A DNA stretch of 64,000 nucleotides from Flavobacterium dauae (GTDB lineage Bacteria > Bacteroidota > Bacteroidia > Flavobacteriales > Flavobacteriaceae), in contig NZ_CP130821.1 of NCBI RefSeq assembly GCF_004151275.2, positions 1,922,001 through 1,986,000 of the forward strand. Direction: 5' to 3'. Positions 60,330 through 64,000 of the stretch are shown here, piece after piece. Both the position numbers and the translations under genes were made by a program. The notes beneath the pieces are model-generated. The model did no database searches. It was not told the DNA's origin and worked only from the letters and a program-made list of their open reading frames with translations. Position 1 is the stretch's first letter; the number at the start of each line of letters is the position of its first letter.

Positions 60330-61523
60330 TTATTCGTTCATCAAAATTTTAATTCTGTTTGATGCAATAGATGATGCAATTATACTTAAAATTAATATGG
60401 TTGCTACTACAACAAAACCGTTTTGCCAGTTGAAAACAATAGGGTAAGGAAAACCTTCAGCTACTTCAACAAAACCAAAGTGCTGTTGTAATAAAGTAAT
60501 GGTAATGCCTAACATTAATCCTAACACAATGCCGCCTACCGATAAAATCAACCCTTGATATAAAAATATTTTTTTTATCTTTTTTTGTGAAAGACCAATG
60601 TCATACAATGTTTTTATATGATCTTTTTTCTCAAGAATAATCATAATTAATGCACCTGTTAAGCAGAAAAGCGTAACGATGATGATTAATGTAAAGATCA
60701 AATAAATAGCCAAGCTTTCGGTTTTTAGCATTTTATATAATCCTTCGTTTAACTGCGAACGGTTTTTTATGATACTATCCGGAAAAATATCTTTTAAAGA
60801 AGAAATAATTGATTTTTCTGACACATCGTTTTCCAGTTTAAATTCAATTTTTGAATATTCATTTGATCCAAACAACAATAAATCTTTCCCTACATTAATA
60901 TCGGTATAAATATATCTATTATCAACATCAATATTATTTAAACTGTAAATCCCCGAAGGATATAAAGGTAATTTTACATACGCATCGCTGGGCATAGTAA
61001 TTAAACCGCTGCCTGGTTTCATGGCTAAAACCTCCAATAATTTATCGTTAGAGTACATTCCTGCCGATAATTCGTTTGCTAAAACATTTCCTAAAACGGC
61101 ATCGTTGGTGTTTGGCTGTAACCATTTTCCGTGCAAAATATGATTTGTAATATCCGTTATTTTTGGATAATTACTATCTACAGCTTTAATTACGGCAACA
61201 ATTTGTTTATCGCCATAAGTAAAAACAACCCGGTCTTCAATAATTTTTGAATACGAAATAGTTAAATCTTTTAATTGATTTTTCTGCTGATGGGTTAGTT
61301 TTAAACTTTTTCCTTTTGAAGGAAGAAGAACCAAATCGGGATCAATTTCGTTCGTAAATGATAGTAATGAATTTTCTAACCCGCTAAAAACCGAAAGCAC
61401 CACAAACAATGCCATACTACTTACTACAATTCCAATAGCTGAAATTCGAGTAATTATATTGATGGCTTTTGTTTTACTTTTGCTAAAAGCGTAACGTTTT
61501 GCTATGTAAAATACAGTGTTCAA
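60330..61523 (-). CDS. FtsX-like ABC permease (LolC/LolE type)
   Basis: 397 residues. An N-terminal membrane helix (INIITRISAIGIVVSSMALFVVLSVFSGLENSLL, about 23-56), a large periplasmic domain (about 57-265) and three C-terminal helices (ESLAIYLIFTLIIIVTLFCLTGALIMIILEKKD, IFLYQGLILSVGGIVLGLMLG, VVVATILILSIIASSIA) follow the FtsX/LolE layout. The domain probably works with a LolD-like ATPase in lipoprotein release. It starts four bases after rbfA stops. Confidence 0.9.
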   Translation of the reverse strand: MNTVFYIAKRYAFSKSKTKAINIITRISAIGIVVSSMALFVVLSVFSGLENSLLSFTNEIDPDLVLLPSKGKSLKLTHQQKNQLKDLTISYSKIIEDRVVFTYGDKQIVAVIKAVDSNYPKITDITNHILHGKWLQPNTNDAVLGNVLANELSAGMYSNDKLLEVLAMKPGSGLITMPSDAYVKLPLYPSGIYSLNNIDVDNRYIYTDINVGKDLLLFGSNEYSKIEFKLENDVSEKSIISSLKDIFPDSIIKNRSQLNEGLYKMLKTESLAIYLIFTLIIIVTLFCLTGALIMIILEKKDHIKTLYDIGLSQKKIKKIFLYQGLILSVGGIVLGLMLGITITLLQQHFGFVEVAEGFPYPIVFNWQNGFVVVATILILSIIASSIASNRIKILMNE

Positions 61524-61526
61524 TAG

Positions 61527-61919
61527 TTATTTTTTCTTTCTGCGATCTAACAGTTCTCGGTTTTCAATCGGATTTTCATCACCTTTTAAAGCATTGTCAA
61601 TTTTTTCGATATAATCTAAGCTGTCATCAATATAAAAAATCAAATTAGGAACTTTTCTTAATTGATTTTTAACCCGTTGCGACAAATCGTGCTTAATTAA
61701 CGGAGCATTCGATTGGATCGCTTTTAACAATTCCGGAGCTTTATCGGTCGGAAAAACACTTAAATATACCTTTGCGATAGATAAATCGGTAGTTACACTT
61801 ACTTTTGAAACTGAAATAATTAAATTAACAATGCTGTTTTTACGTACTTCGCCTTGTAATATATCAACTAGATCGGCTTGTAACAAAGCCCCCATTTTTT
61901 TTTGTCTGTTTGTTTCCAT
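61527..61919 (-). CDS. rbfA: Ribosome-binding factor A
   Basis: 130 residues. It assists late 30S maturation. METNRQKKMGALLQADLVDILQGEVRKN and VSVTTDLSIAKVYLSVFPTDKAPELLKAIQ and LSQRVKNQLRKVPNLIFYIDDSLDYIEKID are the family pattern. It leads straight into the FtsX-like gene (three-base gap). Its promoter boxes almost touch the start codon. Confidence 0.96.
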   Translation of the reverse strand: METNRQKKMGALLQADLVDILQGEVRKNSIVNLIISVSKVSVTTDLSIAKVYLSVFPTDKAPELLKAIQSNAPLIKHDLSQRVKNQLRKVPNLIFYIDDSLDYIEKIDNALKGDENPIENRELLDRRKKK

Positions 61920-61924
61920 ATCTG

Positions 61925-61940
61925 CAAAAATACAAAATTA
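61925..61940 (-). promoter_or_regulatory. Two adjacent -7 boxes for rbfA
   Basis: On the minus strand TAATTTTG (61933-61940) runs directly into TATTTTTG (61925-61932); both match TAnnTTTG. The nearer one ends five bases before the rbfA ATG, so the transcript would have almost no leader. Confidence 0.55.
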
Positions 61941-61956
61941 GTGTAGATTATATATT

Positions 61957-61964
61957 TATCTTTG
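61957..61964 (+). promoter_or_regulatory. -7 promoter box for the epimerase gene (TATCTTTG)
   Basis: TATCTTTG matches TAnnTTTG, 24 nt before the ATG at 61989, back to back with the rbfA boxes. Confidence 0.65.
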
Positions 61965-61988
61965 TGCAAACAAAATTTTTAGTTGATT

Positions 61989-62390
61989 ATGCGTAAAATT
62001 GAACATATTGGTATTGCAGTTAAAAGTTTGGAAGAATCGAACTTATTGTTTGAAAAACTATTGGGAGCAGCTGCCTATAAAGAAGAGGAAGTAGAAAGCG
62101 AAGGTGTAAAAACCTCTTTTTTTATGAACGGTCCTAACAAGATTGAACTTTTAGAAGCTACCAACCCAGACTCACCCATTGCAAAATTTTTAGAAAAAAA
62201 AGGTGAAGGAATTCATCATATCGCTTTTGATGTGGAAGATATTACCGCAGAAATAGAACGTCTAAAAAATGAAGGTTTTACAATTTTAAATGAAACGCCT
62301 AAAAAAGGAGCTGATAATAAATTAGTTGCGTTTTTACACCCAAAAACAACAAACGGGGTTTTGATAGAACTGTGTCAGGAAATAAAATAA
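61989..62390 (+). CDS. mce: Methylmalonyl-CoA epimerase
   Basis: 133 residues from the ATG at 61989 (MRKIEHIGIAVKSLEESNLLFEKLLG). It interconverts (S)- and (R)-methylmalonyl-CoA, linking propionate and odd-chain or branched substrates with succinyl-CoA. Metal ligands of the vicinal-oxygen-chelate fold are His6 in EHIGIAV, Glu near 55 in IELLEATNP, His in GEGIHHIAFDVED and Glu in VLIELCQE near the end. Length is standard. Confidence 0.95.
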   Translation: MRKIEHIGIAVKSLEESNLLFEKLLGAAAYKEEEVESEGVKTSFFMNGPNKIELLEATNPDSPIAKFLEKKGEGIHHIAFDVEDITAEIERLKNEGFTILNETPKKGADNKLVAFLHPKTTNGVLIELCQEIK

Positions 62391-62470
62391 AAATTAAAAA
62401 TTATTTAATGAACACTTGCAAAAGCTAAAAAAACATAGTAATATTGCACTCGTTAATAACAATTGACGCC

Positions 62471-62544
62471 GGTCCTATAGCTCAGTTGGTTAGAGCACCT
62501 GACTCATAATCAGGTGGTCCTTGGTTCGAGTCCAAGTGGGACCA
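62471..62544 (+). tRNA. tRNA with CAU anticodon (Met or Ile2)
   Basis: 74 bases fold into a full cloverleaf: acceptor GGTCCTA pairs with TGGGACC, discriminator A, D-arm with AGTTGGTTAGAGC, anticodon stem CCTGA/TCAGG with loop CTCATAA, and a TTCGAGTC T-loop. CCA is not encoded. The anticodon CAU is used by elongator Met and by lysidine-modified Ile2 tRNAs. The lack of an unpaired first base argues against initiator tRNA. I cannot decide between Met and Ile2 from sequence alone, with a slight lean to Ile2. Confidence 0.95.
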
Positions 62545-62554
62545 CTTAAAAATC

Positions 62555-62586
62555 AAGCCTTTACAAAAATGTAAAGGCTTTTTTGT
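62555..62586 (+). terminator. Terminator after the tRNA gene
   Basis: AAGCCTTTACA at 62555-62565 pairs with TGTAAAGGCTT at 62570-62580 around AAAA, followed by T, ten bases past the tRNA. Confidence 0.92.
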
Positions 62587-62643
62587 TTATTGGGTCAAAC
62601 ATAAGTCAAACATTTTTATAGGATCAAGCTCAAAAGTTGGGGA

Positions 62644-63636
62644 TTAAGCAAAAAGCTTAGATAATCTAAACAGAAAAAAATCAATTTTTCTAACACCTCT
62701 AAATTGTGATCTAAAAGCTTTAATTTTAGCATTAAAAGCCTCTGCTGATGCATTGGTGCTTCGATTATCGAAATAGTTTAGTATTGATTGGTAATTACCC
62801 TTTATGGTATTGAGAACAATATTGAAGTTTTTAAAGCCCGCTTCTTCTACTTTTCTATACCAATGTGCTAATTTTAGCATAGCACTATTTTTATCGTTTT
62901 TACTATTGTAGATAGTTCGTAGTTGTGCGGATAAAGAATATGCTGTTTTAATATCGGGATATAATTTAAATAGGATTTCGGCTCTTTCTTCTTGATTTTT
63001 TGTCCATTTTTCTCTTGATTTATACAGTAAATAACGGCTTCTGACCAACAATTGCTTTACAGTATCGCCATTGTTTAAAATTGGTGGGTTATATGTTTTG
63101 TTTTCTGATTTAGCTTGTAGTACGGCTTGATTTTCTTTATCCATAGCTTCCCATCGATGCTTTATTCTAAGTTCTTGTAACGCTTCTAAGGTTAATTTTT
63201 GCACGTGGAAACGATCTGTCACTTGTACTGCTTTTGGAAAACATTTTTTGGCTATTAACTTCATAGAATTAGCCATATCTAAAGTAATTTCAATAACTGC
63301 TTGTCTTTTTTTTAAATCTATTTTACTAATATGTTCAATAACTTGTTCTGTTTTGGTTCCGGCAATAATGGCAACTAATGATCCTTTTTTACCCTTGGCT
63401 TTTTTATTGGTAACAATGGTATAAAGTTCGCCTTGAGACAAGGCTACTTCGTCAATTGCCAAATGCGTACCAATGTTTTGGGGGTAAACAATCCATTGAT
63501 GAGCGTGTTCCTTGGGTTGCCAAGTGCTAAATGAGCTGAGATGTTTTTTATATTGCCTTTGAAGTTTTTTGCCGTTAACGCCAAAGAACCCTCCGATAGT
63601 TTTACAATTAACAGCTGTGTTATCTATTAATTTCTT
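62644..63636 (-). CDS. ISAon1-like (ISL3-type DDE) transposase, second frame
   Basis: The frame is open from a stop at 63637-63639 to 62644, about 330 codons. KTIGGFFGVNGKKLQRQYKKHLSSFSTWQPKE opens it, then HLAIDEVALSQGELYTIVTNK (first Asp), VTDRFHVQKLTLEALQELRIKHRW (second Asp) and STNASAEAFNAKIKAFRSQFRGVRKIDFFLFRLSKLF (Glu) form an ISL3-type DDE core. No ATG lies near the front; an internal TTG at 63460 would cut into the domain. It overlaps the first frame by 17 bases in another frame, so frameshifting or reinitiation is needed. Catalytic residues look intact, but the element is cut at its other end. Confidence 0.85.
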   Translation of the reverse strand, partial: KKLIDNTAVNCKTIGGFFGVNGKKLQRQYKKHLSSFSTWQPKEHAHQWIVYPQNIGTHLAIDEVALSQGELYTIVTNKKAKGKKGSLVAIIAGTKTEQVIEHISKIDLKKRQAVIEITLDMANSMKLIAKKCFPKAVQVTDRFHVQKLTLEALQELRIKHRWEAMDKENQAVLQAKSENKTYNPPILNNGDTVKQLLVRSRYLLYKSREKWTKNQEERAEILFKLYPDIKTAYSLSAQLRTIYNSKNDKNSAMLKLAHWYRKVEEAGFKNFNIVLNTIKGNYQSILNYFDNRSTNASAEAFNAKIKAFRSQFRGVRKIDFFLFRLSKLFA

Positions 63637-63703
63637 TTAAAAAAGCCGCAAATTCTTGCGTCATACGGGTTCCTTTAGCTACTAACTTGTAGGCTTCCCC
63701 TTT
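63620..63703 (-). pseudogene. Remnant of the first frame (N-terminal region) of the ISAon1-like element
   Basis: The last 27 codons read KGEAYKLVAKGTRM then TQEFAAFLKEINR and stop, the usual end of the ISAon1 N-terminal region protein (LVAKGTRMT-EFA-FLKEI). The expected roughly 80 earlier codons are missing: an in-frame stop at 63704-63706 lies at the edge of the IS3-family sequence. The element is therefore 5'-truncated and probably immobile by itself. Confidence 0.75.
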
Positions 63704-63743
63704 TTAGTACAGGTTATAATTATACAATATAATACATAGTTTA

Positions 63744-64000
63744 TCACAGTTGAAGGACTGCGTGAGGCGAAGGCGTAGCCGTAGCGGAACGCAGTCCTTC
63801 AACTGTTTTTTCTTTCTTTATTTTATAGTTCACCGGGCTAATTCCTCCTAAGGCATCGTGTGGTCTGTGGTAATTATAATCTTCTATCCATTGGTCGCTT
63901 ATTTCTCTGACTTGGTCAATGCTATCGAACAAATATGCATCGAGTACGTTTTCACGATAACTTTTATTAAAACGTTCTATTAAAGCGTTTTGTGTTGGTT
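63744..64000 (-). CDS. IS3-family transposase OrfB, C-terminal part (partial, runs off the right edge)
   Basis: From the window edge the minus strand reads [58 protein letters not shown], the integrase-core end of IS3-family OrfB, including the Glu in ALIERFN. After NYKIKKEK the frame goes on for about 16 residues ([18 protein letters not shown]) that are encoded by an inverted repeat, and stops with TGA at 63744-63746. Normal relatives end soon after the NY motif, so the tail looks acquired. Confidence 0.85.
   Translation of the reverse strand, partial: PTQNALIERFNKSYRENVLDAYLFDSIDQVREISDQWIEDYNYHRPHDALGGISPVNYKIKKEKTVEGLRSATATPSPHAVLQL
63746..63806. repeat. Perfect 18-base inverted repeat inside the end of the IS3-family transposase gene
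   Basis: ACAGTTGAAGGACTGCGT at 63746-63763 is the exact complement of 63789-63806, separated by 25 GC-rich bases (GGCGAAGGCG, TAGCCGTAGCG). On the plus strand a T run follows, so it could terminate transcription entering the element from the left. It is much richer in G+C than its surroundings. Confidence 0.9.

Larger units (their letters stand above)
62644..63703 (-). mobile_element. Truncated ISAon1-like insertion sequence
   Basis: It includes both frames above. Its inner end lies left of 62644, within about 60 bases of the tRNA terminator. Its outer end was removed at the junction with the IS3-family element near 63703-63720. Terminal inverted repeats cannot be paired because one end is missing. 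Confidence 0.75.

Noticed and set aside
62587-62643. An attachment site of an integrative element after the tRNA
   Set aside because: The GTCAAACATAAGTCAAAC word is suggestive, but there is no repeat of the tRNA 3' end and no integrase in the window.

Overview
The window comes from a Bacteroidota chromosome, almost certainly family Flavobacteriaceae (Flavobacterium/Myroides-like; I cannot fix the genus). The evidence is an AT-rich sequence, repeated promoter boxes of the Bacteroidota type (TAnnTTTG, sometimes with TTTG about 18-20 nt upstream), few Shine-Dalgarno sites, the type IX secretion/gliding protein SprA, a type IX C-terminal sorting domain, DUF5686, DUF3276 and DUF1573 proteins, and a long NusB.

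Layout. 1-6.2 kb (minus strand): the start of a lipid A deacylase-like gene; deoxynucleoside kinase, dihydrofolate reductase and thymidylate synthase (dTMP/dNTP supply); a bifunctional nuclease; a broken small gene; and both electron-transfer flavoprotein subunits. 6.4-11.4 kb (plus): a lipoprotein, pyruvate dehydrogenase E1 beta, a large DUF5686 outer-membrane protein and inorganic pyrophosphatase. 11.4-16.4 kb: a sugar aminotransferase, Kdo transferase, an outer-membrane barrel gene broken by a stop codon, YebC, VanZ and GcvH. 16.5-31.4 kb (minus): sprA, ruvA, an accessory lipoprotein/secreted protein pair beside a decayed malic-enzyme fragment, maeB, queG and ruvB. 32.3-39.7 kb (minus): a frameshifted lipoprotein, then an ExbB-ExbD-ExbD-TonB-small membrane protein-TonB-PstS-like-TPR cluster for energised outer-membrane transport. 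40-46.4 kb: a HerA-like ATPase, kynurenine monooxygenase, YajC, a DUF1573 lipoprotein, NusB and leucine dehydrogenase. 46.6-50.7 kb (plus): an ABC exporter followed by an accessory gene and a second, diverged copy of the exporter's 3' end, then DUF3276. 50.7-62.4 kb: gamma-carbonic anhydrase, a paired M16 protease, L21/L27, an S9D-type peptidase, KAS III, a fatty acid hydroxylase, an FtsX-like permease, RbfA and methylmalonyl-CoA epimerase. 62.4-64 kb: a CAU tRNA, then a truncated ISAon1-like element abutting an IS3-family element that runs off the window.

Most of the window is conserved housekeeping sequence. Novelty lies at its breaks. Two accessory insertions each sit beside a duplicated fragment of the neighbouring conserved gene (maeB and the ABC exporter). 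Three small envelope-protein genes are broken by single lesions, two of them placed at or near T homopolymers. A dispersed GTCATTCTGA-type palindrome occurs four times. Hairpins with U-tracts directly abut promoters. The IS3 element encodes the tail of its transposase inside a perfect 18-bp inverted repeat. I found no CRISPR array, prophage or recognisable defence island. The best candidate for a less-described functional unit is the TonB/PstS-like/TPR cluster.
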